This document shows, piece after piece, positions 14,475-22,301 of a stretch of DNA of 64,000 nucleotides. The DNA is taken from NCBI GenBank assembly GCA_963839615.1, contig CAWIVY010000010.1:620001-684000 (forward strand). The letters run 5' to 3'. How positions within the stretch are numbered: position 1 is the stretch's first letter; each line of letters starts with the position of its first letter. Under the pieces are notes generated by a model that saw only the letters and a list, made by a program, of their open reading frames with translations, had not been told where the DNA came from and made no database searches. Source of the stretch: DASQMT01 sp963839615. Lineage in GTDB: Bacteria; Actinomycetota; Thermoleophilia; Solirubrobacterales; Solirubrobacteraceae. A program made the position numbers and the translations under genes.

Positions 14475-15938
14475 TCACGTCCATTTGACGAATGCCGGCG
14501 TCGCGGAGCCGGCGGGGATGACGCTGTGACGGGCGTCGAGATCCGGGTCGTAAGCAGGGAAATCGGAACGCGCGTGCGCGCCGCGGCTCTCCTCGCGTGC
14601 GAGTGCCGAGCCGGCGACGAGCCGCGCCAGCGGATGCGAGTTCTCGAGTAGCCGGCGCAGCCCCTCGGCCGTCCGCTCGAGCCCGGCGTCGCGCCACATC
14701 GCCGCGCGCGTCTCGCGCGACGGCGGCGGAGCGAGATCGACGTCGGTCGGCGCGGCGAGCGCGGCGCGATCGGGCGGCGCCGACTCGTCGAGCCCGGCGA
14801 GCGCTGCCCTGCGCCCGAAGACGAAGCACTCCGAGAGCGAGTTGGAGGCCAGCCGGTTCGCGCCGTGCAGCCCGGTGCACGCGCATTCCCCGACCGCGTA
14901 CAGGCCGGCGACGGTGCTGCGCCCGTGCAGATCGGAGACGATCCCGCCCATCATGTAATGGCTCGCGGGGGATACCGGCACGCGCTGCGTGACCGGATCG
15001 TGGCCCGCTTCGCGCAGCGCGGCGACGACGTTGGGGAAGCGCGCCGGATCGATCGCCGTCATGTCCAGGTACACGGCCGGCGCGCCCGTCTCCACGAGCA
15101 GCCGGTGGATCGCTCGGGCGACGGCGTCGCGCGGCTGCAGCTCGTCGACGAACCGCTCGCCCGCGGCGTCGTGCAGCGTCGCGCCCTCGCCGCGCACGGC
15201 TTCGGAGATGAGGAAGCCCTCGCGCCCCGGGATCCCGACCACGGCGGTCGGATGGAACTGGGCGAACTCGAGGTCGGCGAGGTCGGCGCCGGCCGCGCGC
15301 GCGAGCAGCAGGCCGGAGCCGTAGGAGCCGGGCGGGTTCGTCGTGCGCGACCACAGCGCCGCAGAGCCGCCCGAGGCGAGGATCACCGCGCGCGCCGCGA
15401 CGACGCGCCCGTCGTCGCAGGCCACGGCGCCAACGCGCCCGTCTCCGTCCGGGAGCAGCGCGCGTACGCGCCGCCGCTCGAGCACCTCGATGCGCTCTTC
15501 CTCGACCACGTCGGCGGAGAGCTGGCGCAGGATCCGCCGCCCGGTCGCGCTGCCGCCGGCGTGGACGACGCGCCGGATCCCGTGACCGCCCTCGAGCCCG
15601 AGCGCGAGGTTGCCGTGCCGGTCGGCGTCGAAGCGCACGCCGAGCGTCTCGAGCTCGTCGAAGCGCGCGGGCGCCTCCGCGCACAGCACCTCGGCGGCCG
15701 AGCGGCGCACGAGCCCGCGTCCCGCGGCCACAGTGTCCTCGAGGTGCAGCGCCGGGGAGTCGTCCACCGCGAGCGCCGCGGCCAGGCCGCCCTGCGCCCA
15801 GTAGGACGCCGTCTCGGCCAGCGGCCGCGCCGAGACGAGCGTCACCCGGGCGCCCTCCCGTGCGGCGGTGAGCGCCGCGAACAGCCCGGCCGCGCCCGCG
15901 CCGACCACGACGACATCGCTCGGCGGCGGCTCGTGCAC
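14475..15938 (-). CDS. nadB: L-aspartate oxidase
   Basis: A 487-residue flavoprotein that oxidises L-aspartate to iminoaspartate, the first step of de novo NAD synthesis. It has the N-terminal FAD dinucleotide-binding motif VVVGAGAAGLFAAL, the succinate dehydrogenase/fumarate reductase-type core ETASYWAQGGLAAAL, EFAQFHPTAV, ISEAVRGEGA, and SPASHYMMGGI, and the active-site region TGLHGANRLASNSLSE, which separates NadB from other members. The length is slightly short of the usual 500-540. nadA and nadC are not in this window. The GTG start at 15938 lies in a GTGCAC palindrome that also offers a GTG on the opposite strand. Confidence 0.93.
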   Translation of the reverse strand: MHEPPPSDVVVVGAGAAGLFAALTAAREGARVTLVSARPLAETASYWAQGGLAAALAVDDSPALHLEDTVAAGRGLVRRSAAEVLCAEAPARFDELETLGVRFDADRHGNLALGLEGGHGIRRVVHAGGSATGRRILRQLSADVVEEERIEVLERRRVRALLPDGDGRVGAVACDDGRVVAARAVILASGGSAALWSRTTNPPGSYGSGLLLARAAGADLADLEFAQFHPTAVVGIPGREGFLISEAVRGEGATLHDAAGERFVDELQPRDAVARAIHRLLVETGAPAVYLDMTAIDPARFPNVVAALREAGHDPVTQRVPVSPASHYMMGGIVSDLHGRSTVAGLYAVGECACTGLHGANRLASNSLSECFVFGRRAALAGLDESAPPDRAALAAPTDVDLAPPPSRETRAAMWRDAGLERTAEGLRRLLENSHPLARLVAGSALAREESRGAHARSDFPAYDPDLDARHSVIPAGSATPAFVKWT

Positions 15939-15956
15939 GGTCGGTACGGTACCCGC

Positions 15957-17000
15957 GTGCCACACCACTGGTTCCGCCATGACGCCGCGCGCGCGCACGC
16001 GATTCCCGGCCATCCGGAGCGCCCCGCCCGGATCGAGGCCCTCGAGGCCGAGATGGAGCGCCACGACTGGTTCGGCTGGGAGCGCGTGGAGGCGCCGCGA
16101 GCGACGCGCGACCAGCTCTCGCGCGTCCATTCGCTCGAGCACGTCGACCTGATCGCGGAGCTCTCGGCACGCGGCGGCGGCGCGATCGACATGGACACGA
16201 CGGCCGTCGCCGGCACCTACGAGGCGGTGCTGCGCGGGGCCGGCGGGGCCGTGGCCCTGGTCGACGCGCTGCTGCGCGACGGCGACCCGTGCGGCGTGTC
16301 CGCGCTGCGGCCGCCCGGTCACCACGCCGACAGGTCCCGCGCGATGGGCTTCTGCTTCTTCAACAGCGTCGCGGTCGCGGCCGCGCATGCGCTCGCCGAG
16401 CACTCAGCCGAGCGCGTCCTGATCCTCGACTGGGACGTCCATCACGGCAACGGGACGAACGACATCTTCCACGCCGATCCGTCCGTGTTGTTCTGCTCGA
16501 TCCACGAATGGCCGCTCTATCCCGGCACGGGCCCGGCGGACGACGCCGGCTCGGGCGCCGGCGAGGGCTTCACCGTCAACCTGCCGGTGCCCGGCGGGTC
16601 GGGCGACGCGGTGCACACCTCGCTCGTCGAGCACGTCGTGGCTCCGCTGATCCGCGCCTGGGAGCCGCGGCTCGTGCTGATCTCGGCAGGCTTCGACGCG
16701 CATCGCGCCGACCCGCTGGCGACGCTGCAGCTGACCGAGGCCGGCTTCGCCGCGATGACCGGCTCGCTGCGCCGCGCGTGCGCGGACGTGTCCGCGCCGC
16801 TCGGGCTCGTGCTCGAGGGCGGCTATGCGGTCGACGCGCTGGCCGCCTCGATGGCCGCCGTCGTGCCGGTGCTCGGCGCGCCGGAGGTCCCGGCCGGCGG
16901 CGAGCTGTCCGTGCACCCGCTCGCGGCCGCGGCCTGGGACCGGCTCGCGCGGTGGTGGCCCGAGCCCGCCGCTCAGGCGGGTTCGATGCGGCGGATGTAG
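15957..17000 (+). CDS. Histone deacetylase-family (AcuC/acetylpolyamine amidohydrolase-like) protein
   Basis: A 347-residue zinc amidohydrolase. The diagnostic motifs are all present: GHPERPARIEAL near the N-terminus, the catalytic His pair in RPPGHHADRSRAMGFCFFN, the zinc ligands in LDWDVHHGNGTND and SAGFDAHRADPL, and a late LEGGYAVDALA. Bacterial members deacetylate acetyl-lysine (for example on acetyl-CoA synthetase) or acetylpolyamines. It starts at GTG 15957, only 18 nt from the divergent nadB start; a GTG at 15933 would overlap nadB. Its 3' end overlaps the convergent SPOR gene by 28 bp. Confidence 0.9.
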   Translation: MPHHWFRHDAARAHAIPGHPERPARIEALEAEMERHDWFGWERVEAPRATRDQLSRVHSLEHVDLIAELSARGGGAIDMDTTAVAGTYEAVLRGAGGAVALVDALLRDGDPCGVSALRPPGHHADRSRAMGFCFFNSVAVAAAHALAEHSAERVLILDWDVHHGNGTNDIFHADPSVLFCSIHEWPLYPGTGPADDAGSGAGEGFTVNLPVPGGSGDAVHTSLVEHVVAPLIRAWEPRLVLISAGFDAHRADPLATLQLTEAGFAAMTGSLRRACADVSAPLGLVLEGGYAVDALAASMAAVVPVLGAPEVPAGGELSVHPLAAAAWDRLARWWPEPAAQAGSMRRM

Positions 17001-17698
17001 GCGTCCCGCGCGTCGATGCTGTCGAGCGCGTCGCTCGCTTCGGACTGGCTGTCGTAGCGGCCCGCGAAGACGACATAGAAGCCGCCCTTGAGCGAGGAGA
17101 AGTTGTCGGAGTCCAGCACGCCGACGCCGGAGATCCCGTCGGCCGCGAAGCGCTCCGCCCGGGCGCGCGCCTCGGTCACCGACGGGTCGGATGCGAGCAC
17201 GACCGTCCAGCCCGACTTGCCGGCGGGCCATCTGGCGTCGGCGGTGCCGCCGCTGCTCTCCTCGGTCGGCTCGGGAGTCTCCTCCTCAGTCGGCTCGGGG
17301 GTCTCCTCCTCAGTCGGCTCGGGGGTCTCCTGCCCGCTCGCCTCCGGCAGCGTGGGGTCAGGGGTCAGGGCGGGATCGGGCGTCGTCTCCGGCACCGGCG
17401 TGACCGCTGCCGGCGAGGGGGTGACCACCGGCTGGTTCTGCCCGACCTGGTCGGTGTCGTCGGCGAGCTGCACGATCGCGATCGCGATCGCGACCGCAGC
17501 GATCGCGAGGATCACGCCGGCGATCGCGATCGGCATGCGCCAGCCCGGGGCGGCGACGACCCGCGTACCGACGGCGGCGCCGCAGTTCAGGCACCACTCC
17601 TGGCGGTCGGTCATCGCAGCGCCGCAGCGGGGGCAGTGCTGCGCGGCAGGCTGCTCCGGCACGGGCGCTTCGGGCGCTGGGGGAGTCTCGACGCTCAC
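16973..17698 (-). CDS. Zinc-ribbon, single-pass membrane protein with C-terminal SPOR domain
   Basis: A 241-residue protein with four sections: a cytoplasmic zinc ribbon (CPRC and CLNC, about residues 22-39), a transmembrane helix (about 54-77), a Pro/Thr/Glu-rich linker containing three PEPTEEET repeats, and a C-terminal SPOR-like domain (about 163-241, WTVVLAS followed by GFYVVFAGRYDSQSEA). SPOR domains bind glycan strands denuded of stem peptides, typically at division septa, so it may tie a cytoplasmic metal-binding head to the cell wall. It is the third gene of an operon, overlapping its upstream neighbour by 4 nt. Confidence 0.8.
   Translation of the reverse strand: MSVETPPAPEAPVPEQPAAQHCPRCGAAMTDRQEWCLNCGAAVGTRVVAAPGWRMPIAIAGVILAIAAVAIAIAIVQLADDTDQVGQNQPVVTPSPAAVTPVPETTPDPALTPDPTLPEASGQETPEPTEEETPEPTEEETPEPTEESSGGTADARWPAGKSGWTVVLASDPSVTEARARAERFAADGISGVGVLDSDNFSSLKGGFYVVFAGRYDSQSEASDALDSIDARDAYIRRIEPA
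17263..17334. repeat. Three 24-bp tandem repeats inside the SPOR gene
   Basis: Three copies of a 24-bp unit (starts 17263, 17287 and 17311) encode the PEPTEEET-type linker repeats on the minus strand. The second and third are almost identical, pointing to recent slippage expansion. Copy number may vary between strains. Confidence 0.85.
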
Positions 17699-18714
17699 TC
17701 GCCCGCCTTGCGGACCGTGAGCGGATCGCCCGAGGAGAGCTCCGGCGGAGTCCCGTCATCGCTGCGCCCGTTCGTCAGGCTGGAGAACGGGTTGCGGTCG
17801 TCCTTCGGCTCGTCCGTGGGCTCGGGCCCGGTCGCCGGGGGCTCGGCTTCCTCGGCCGCCGGTGTCGCGCCCGGTTCGGCCGGCGATTCGGCTTCCTCGG
17901 CTGCCGGTGTCGCGGCCGGTTCGGCCGGCGATTCGGCTTCCTCGGCCGCCGGTGTCGCGGCCGGTTCGGCCGGGGCGTCGGCTGGTTCGGCCGGCGCCTC
18001 GTCCGACGCGGCCGGCGCCTCGTCCGTGGCGCCGAGGACCTTCGTCTCGTGCTCCGCCGGAGCGGCCTCGGCGTTCGGCGCGGGCGCGACGGGCGCCTTC
18101 GGCATGGCGGGAACCGGGCGGGGCTCCGCGACGGGCTCCGGCGTCGCGCGCACCGCCGAGCCGGTCGGCGATCCGCAGCTCGAGCAGAACCGGGCCGCGC
18201 TCCCGTACAGCTCGCCGCAGAAGTCGCAGGTGCCGCCGACCCCGGGCTGGAACACGATCGCCTCGGACCGCGGGGCCCCGAGCGCCGCCTCGATCGCGGC
18301 GGCCTCGGCGTCGACGCTCGCGAGCCGCTCGACCTTCGTCGCGACGACCGCCGAGTGCGGGGCGAGATCGCCGCCCGCGGTGCGGTGCACCTCGTAGAAC
18401 AGCCCGCCGAGGTCGCGCAGCATCAGCTCACGCGCCCGCCGCAGGTAGCGCAGCCGCCGGCGCAGCCTGCCGCGGCGCCCGGTCACGAGCGGCGCGTCGG
18501 ACTCCGCGGGATCGAGACCCGCGGGCACCTCCGGATCCGCTTGGATGACCGGCGCGGTGGCCGTCAGCTCGGCCGTCCTGGCGGTCGCGTCGTCGGCGGC
18601 CGGGGTCTCGGCCGTCGTGGGCGCGTCCTCCGGCCCGGCAGCCTGCTCCTCGGCAGGGTTCTCGCCGGCTCCGGCGGCGCGCGATCGCTTGATGCGTCGC
18701 AGAAGTCCGCTCAT
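17695..18714 (-). CDS. Zinc-ribbon protein with Ala/Glu/Pro-rich repeat tail
   Basis: A 339-residue protein of unknown function. After an Ala-rich acidic N-terminus comes a basic, helical region (GRRGRLRRRLRYLRRARELM, about 80-100) followed by a conserved-looking LGGLFYEVHRTAGG segment, then a zinc ribbon (CDFCGELYGSAARFCSSCG, about 160-180). The C-terminal half is low complexity with three 15-residue AAEEAESPAEPAATP-type repeats. There is no signal peptide or membrane helix. Start ATG 18714 overlaps the glycosyltransferase stop (ATGA), and its stop overlaps the SPOR gene start (GTGA), so all three genes form one tightly coupled operon. Confidence 0.72.
   Translation of the reverse strand: MSGLLRRIKRSRAAGAGENPAEEQAAGPEDAPTTAETPAADDATARTAELTATAPVIQADPEVPAGLDPAESDAPLVTGRRGRLRRRLRYLRRARELMLRDLGGLFYEVHRTAGGDLAPHSAVVATKVERLASVDAEAAAIEAALGAPRSEAIVFQPGVGGTCDFCGELYGSAARFCSSCGSPTGSAVRATPEPVAEPRPVPAMPKAPVAPAPNAEAAPAEHETKVLGATDEAPAASDEAPAEPADAPAEPAATPAAEEAESPAEPAATPAAEEAESPAEPGATPAAEEAEPPATGPEPTDEPKDDRNPFSSLTNGRSDDGTPPELSSGDPLTVRKAGE
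17843..17977. repeat. Three 45-bp tandem repeats inside the zinc-ribbon gene
   Basis: Starts at 17843, 17888 and 17933; each unit encodes 15 residues on the minus strand. The copies differ by only a few bases. They lie in coding sequence in register, so this is protein low complexity rather than a CRISPR or regulatory array. Confidence 0.85.
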
Positions 18715-19757
18715 GGTCGGTCGTGAGCGCGTTCGTCGACGCACTCGAACCGCCGAGTATAGGCCGGGTCCTTCGCGGCCCGGCGCGGTCGGCCGTTCTG
18801 AGCAGCGATTTCGCGCCACGCCTCGACGACTCGCTCCGCCATCCGGTCGGCTGAGAAGAGCTCCGCCCGGGCGCGGCCGTCGACGCGCGGATCAGCCGCC
18901 TCGACCACGGGGCGCAGCGCCGCGCGCCAGCGCGCGGCGTCCCACTCCGCGCAGAATGCGCCGTCGATCCCCTGCAGCGCGACCGGATGGATGCCCACCG
19001 GCGTCCCGAACGCGGGCACGCCGCAGGCGAGCGCCTCGATCACCGAGAGCCCGAATCCCTCGTCCTCGGAGGGCACGAGCACCGCGTTGGCGGCGTTGAT
19101 CCAGTAGGGCACCTCGTCCGGCGCGACGGAGCCGAGCGTGAGCAGGGGCACGTCGCCGGCAGCCTCGCGGGCGCGGTCGAAGCGCTTGAGCGGGCGCTGC
19201 GGATCGTGCGGGAACAGCAGATACGGGCCGGCCGGATCCAGGCCGAGGCGTGCGCGAGCCTCCGCGCGCGGGATCGGCCGGAAGCGCTCGAGCGCGATGC
19301 CGACCGGCAACACGGCGACGCGCCGCCGCACGCCCGCTCCCGGCAGGTTGCGGCTGAACGCGCGCGATACGGCCGCGGGGAGCGCGGTGAAGGGGAGCGC
19401 CGCCCGCGTCACGAGCCTGGAGCGGCGCACGAACAGGTCGTTGCCGTGCAGCGTGACGGCGACCGGACCGCGCCCGGCCGCGAGCGCCGGCAGCGAGGCC
19501 AGGCCGAAGTGGGCGTGCACCACGTCGAACGGCGCGCCGCGCGTCCTGCGCCGGATCGTCGCGATCGCGCGCAGCAGCGCCCGCGGCCCGGACGGGAACG
19601 CGAACACCTCCACCTCGACGCCGGGCAGGCGCTGCAGCGCGGCGACCTGGTCGCGCACGAACACGCCGCGCTGCGGCGCGGCGGCGGAGGGCCACATGTT
19701 CGTGACTACGAGCGCGCGCAGAGGCCCGAGCGTACTTTCGTCACCGACTTGTCGCAC
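18711..19757 (-). CDS. Glycosyltransferase family 4 protein
   Basis: A 348-residue GT-B-fold glycosyltransferase. The N-terminal acceptor domain shows VVTNMWPSAAAPQRGVFVRDQ and VVHAHFGLAS. The C-terminal donor domain shows the GT4 signature NAVLVPSEDEGFGLSVIEAL with the EGFG..E motif. Such enzymes transfer a nucleotide-activated sugar to a lipid or glycan acceptor at the cytoplasmic membrane face. Donor and acceptor are unknown. Its operon partners are two zinc-ribbon proteins, one with a cell-wall-binding SPOR domain, which hints at an envelope role. The start is uncertain; GTG 19757 gives the shortest frame that keeps the whole N-terminal domain. Confidence 0.85.
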   Translation of the reverse strand: MRQVGDESTLGPLRALVVTNMWPSAAAPQRGVFVRDQVAALQRLPGVEVEVFAFPSGPRALLRAIATIRRRTRGAPFDVVHAHFGLASLPALAAGRGPVAVTLHGNDLFVRRSRLVTRAALPFTALPAAVSRAFSRNLPGAGVRRRVAVLPVGIALERFRPIPRAEARARLGLDPAGPYLLFPHDPQRPLKRFDRAREAAGDVPLLTLGSVAPDEVPYWINAANAVLVPSEDEGFGLSVIEALACGVPAFGTPVGIHPVALQGIDGAFCAEWDAARWRAALRPVVEAADPRVDGRARAELFSADRMAERVVEAWREIAAQNGRPRRAAKDPAYTRRFECVDERAHDRP

Positions 19758-19860
19758 TTCCCATCCGAACGTGCGTGGATGCGTTCGGTTGCGCACCCGA
19801 GCATGCCCCCAGGCTCCGCCCACGCGGCGGGGGACACGGATCACGACGGGAGGTCTCGAG

Positions 19861-20091
19861 GTGCAGGGGCTCTATCACGAGGCGCAGGGACGGTTGCATG
19901 CGGCGATCGCGAGCGCCGCGAATGGAACGCGAGGACAGGGGACGGTCGAGTACGTCGGGCTGATCCTGCTCGTGGCCGTGATCCTCGCGGGGGTCGTGAA
20001 GGCGAGCGGCGGCCTGAAGGACTCGACGATCGCCGAGGCCGTGATCGAGAAGCTCGAGGGGGCGATCGACTCGGTCGGCGAGGGCAAGTAG
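19861..20091 (+). CDS. Flp/type IV pilin-like small membrane protein
   Basis: A 76-residue protein with a prepilin-like organisation: a hydrophilic leader of about 24 residues, then the cleavage-type sequence G|QGTVEYVGLILLV, with Glu at mature position 5 and Tyr at 6, then one hydrophobic helix and a short Lys/Glu tail. This matches the Flp/TadE class of small pilins processed by a prepilin peptidase. The GTG start at 19861 is fixed by a strong GGGAGG at 19848-19853, 7 nt upstream. No tad or pil machinery is in the window, so this is an orphan pilin gene between a glycosyltransferase and murI. Confidence 0.75.
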   Translation: MQGLYHEAQGRLHAAIASAANGTRGQGTVEYVGLILLVAVILAGVVKASGGLKDSTIAEAVIEKLEGAIDSVGEGK

Positions 20092-20133
20092 CCGTGCGGC
20101 CGCCGCCGGGCGGTCGTGCCAGACTCAGCGGCG

Positions 20134-20994
20134 ATGACCGTCGCTCCGGATGAGGTCCGGCGCCGGCCGGTCGGGGTCTTCGACTCCGGCGTCGGCGGGC
20201 TCACCGTGCTGCACGAACTGCTCGTGCGGCTGCCGCACGAGGACTACCTGTACCTGGCCGACTCGGCGCGGCTGCCCTACGGCGCGCGGGCGCCCGAGCA
20301 GCTGCGGGAGTTCGCGCTCGAGGTCGCCGAGGCGCTGATCGCACGCCGCATCAAGCTGCTCGTCGTCGCGTGCAACTCCGCGACGGCCGCGGCGCTGCCC
20401 GCGCTGCGCGAGCGGCTGATGCAGACGACGCTGGGCGTCGAGGTGCTCGGCGTCGTGCAACCGGCGGCGGTGCAGGCCGTCGCGGCGACGCGGCGCGGCA
20501 AGGTCGGCGTGCTGGGCACGCCGGCGACCGTTGCGACGGGCGCCTACGCGGCTGCGATCGCGGCGATCGACCCCTTCGTCGAGGTCGTCTCGGTGCCGTG
20601 CGGAGATCTGGCGATGCGGATCGAGGAGGCGACGATCGACGAGCCGCTGGTCGACCAGGTGCGCGGCTACTGCGCGCCGCTGCGCGACGCGGGCGTCGAC
20701 ACGGTGATCCTCGGCTGCACGCACTATCCGCTCGTGCGCCCGATCATCCAGCGCATGCTCGGGCCCGAGACCGCGATCGTGAACTCCGGCGCGCCGCTCG
20801 CCCGCCAGGTCGAGCACGTGCTCGGCACGCGCGGGCTCGACAGCGCGCGCCGCGGCGAGGGCGCCTACGGCTTCCTCTGCACCGGCGACCCCGGGCGCTT
20901 CCGCGCGCAGGGCACGCGCTTCCTGCAGCTGCCGCTCGGCGAGGTCGAGCAGGTGCGGCTGAGCAGCTCGGTCGGCGGGGCGGTGGCGGCGTGA
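20134..20994 (+). CDS. murI: Glutamate racemase
   Basis: A 286-residue cofactor-independent racemase supplying D-glutamate for peptidoglycan. It has the N-terminal GVFDSGVGGLTVL motif, catalytic Cys80 in VVACNSATAA, catalytic Cys195 in LGCTHYPL, and the LADSARLPYG segment. The ATG at 20134 places the conserved strand 12 residues in; a GTG at 20116 is a possible longer start. It heads a coupled run murI-rph-rdgB-cation efflux transporter, with a 4-nt overlap to rph. Confidence 0.95.
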   Translation: MTVAPDEVRRRPVGVFDSGVGGLTVLHELLVRLPHEDYLYLADSARLPYGARAPEQLREFALEVAEALIARRIKLLVVACNSATAAALPALRERLMQTTLGVEVLGVVQPAAVQAVAATRRGKVGVLGTPATVATGAYAAAIAAIDPFVEVVSVPCGDLAMRIEEATIDEPLVDQVRGYCAPLRDAGVDTVILGCTHYPLVRPIIQRMLGPETAIVNSGAPLARQVEHVLGTRGLDSARRGEGAYGFLCTGDPGRFRAQGTRFLQLPLGEVEQVRLSSSVGGAVAA

Positions 20995-21713
20995 CCGGCA
21001 CGCGTGCCGACGGGCGCGAGGCCGGCGAGCTGAGGCCGGTGGCGATCCAGCCCGGCTTCGTCGCGACCGCGACCGGGTCCGTGCTGATCTCCTGCGGGGA
21101 GACCCGCGTCATCTGCACGGCCTCGATCCAGGAGTCCGTGCCGCGCTGGATGGCGGGCAAGGGCCGCGGCTGGGTCACCGCGGAGTACGGGATGCTGCCC
21201 GCGTCGACCGGCGATCGCAAGGCGCGCGACGTGACGAAGGGCCGTCCCGACGGGCGCACCGTCGAGATCCAGCGGTTGATCGGCCGCTCGCTCCGCGGGG
21301 TCGTCGACTTCGCCGCGCTGGGCGAGCGCACGATCTACGTCGACTGCGACGTGCTGACGGCCGACGGCGGCACCCGCTGCGCGTCGATCACCGGCGGCTT
21401 CGTCGCCCTCGAGCTCGCCCTGCGCCGGCTCGTGGACGAGGGCAAGCTTGCCGCCGTGCCGCTCACGGGAACGCTCGCCGCGGTGTCGTGCGGCGTCGTC
21501 GACGGGGTCGTGCTGCTCGACCTCGACTACGGCGAGGACTCGACGGCCGAGGTCGATGCGAACGTGGTCATGACCGGCGACGGCGGGCTCGTCGAGGTGC
21601 AGGCGACAGCCGAGCGCACGCCGCTCTCGCGCACGCACCTGGACGAGCTGCTGGCGCTCGCCCAGCAGGGCATCGACGGCCTGCGCGCCGCGCAGGCGGC
21701 CGCCGTCGGCTAG
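20991..21713 (+). CDS. rph: Ribonuclease PH
   Basis: A 240-residue phosphorolytic exoribonuclease that trims tRNA 3' ends. Family motifs include RADGRE at the start, GETRVICTAS, GWVTAEYGMLP, the phosphate-binding RTVEIQRLIGRSLRGVVD, CDVLTADGGTRCASITG, and the acidic EVDANVVMTG. GTG start at 20991 overlaps the murI stop by 4 nt. The order murI-rph-rdgB is a common actinobacterial arrangement. Confidence 0.95.
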   Translation: MTGTRADGREAGELRPVAIQPGFVATATGSVLISCGETRVICTASIQESVPRWMAGKGRGWVTAEYGMLPASTGDRKARDVTKGRPDGRTVEIQRLIGRSLRGVVDFAALGERTIYVDCDVLTADGGTRCASITGGFVALELALRRLVDEGKLAAVPLTGTLAAVSCGVVDGVVLLDLDYGEDSTAEVDANVVMTGDGGLVEVQATAERTPLSRTHLDELLALAQQGIDGLRAAQAAAVG

Positions 21714-21722
21714 GCGAGACGG

Positions 21723-22301
21723 ATGCGGCTGGTGCTCGCCACCCGGAACGAGCACAAGCTGCGCGAGCTCGCGCGCATGCTGGGCGGCGTCGCGCTCGAG
21801 CCGCTGCCCGCGGGCGTGACGCTGCCGCCGGAGGACGGCGACACGTTCGCCGCGAACGCCATGGGAAAGGCGCGCGCGGCGGCCGCCGCCCTGGGGCGGG
21901 CGGCGATCGCCGACGACTCCGGTATCGAGGCAGCGGCCCTGGACGGCGCGCCGGGCGTCTTCTCCGCGCGCTTCGCCGGCCCTGACGCCACGGACGCCGA
22001 GAACCTCGCGCTGCTGCGCGAACAGGCGCCTCCGGGCTCCGCTCTGCGCTATTCGTGCGTGATGGCCTACGCCGAGCCCGGAGGGGTCGAGCGTACCTTC
22101 GCGGGCGCCTGCACCGGGACGCTCGCGGGCACCGCGCGGGGCGACGGCGGCTTCGGCTATGACCCGGTGTTCCTGCCCGACGACGTCGCGGACGGCCGCA
22201 CGATGGCCGAGCTCACCGACGCCGAGAAGGACGCGATCTCCCACCGCGGCCGCGCGGCGCGCGAGCTGCTCGCGTGGCTCGCGGCGGAGCGGGCGGCGTG
22301 A
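21723..22301 (+). CDS. rdgB: XTP/dITP diphosphatase (RdgB/HAM1 family)
   Basis: A 192-residue nucleoside triphosphate pyrophosphatase that removes non-canonical purine nucleotides (ITP, XTP and their deoxy forms). Motifs: LATRNEHKLRELARML (substrate lysine), ADDSGIEAAAL (metal-binding acid pair), FGYDPVF and SHRGRA. It begins 9 nt after rph and overlaps the next gene by 4 nt (GTGA). Confidence 0.94.
   Translation: MRLVLATRNEHKLRELARMLGGVALEPLPAGVTLPPEDGDTFAANAMGKARAAAAALGRAAIADDSGIEAAALDGAPGVFSARFAGPDATDAENLALLREQAPPGSALRYSCVMAYAEPGGVERTFAGACTGTLAGTARGDGGFGYDPVFLPDDVADGRTMAELTDAEKDAISHRGRAARELLAWLAAERAA

Noticed and set aside
17843..17977. Regular 45-bp repeats as a possible CRISPR array
   Set aside because: The units are contiguous without spacers, keep the reading frame, and encode a low-complexity protein tail.
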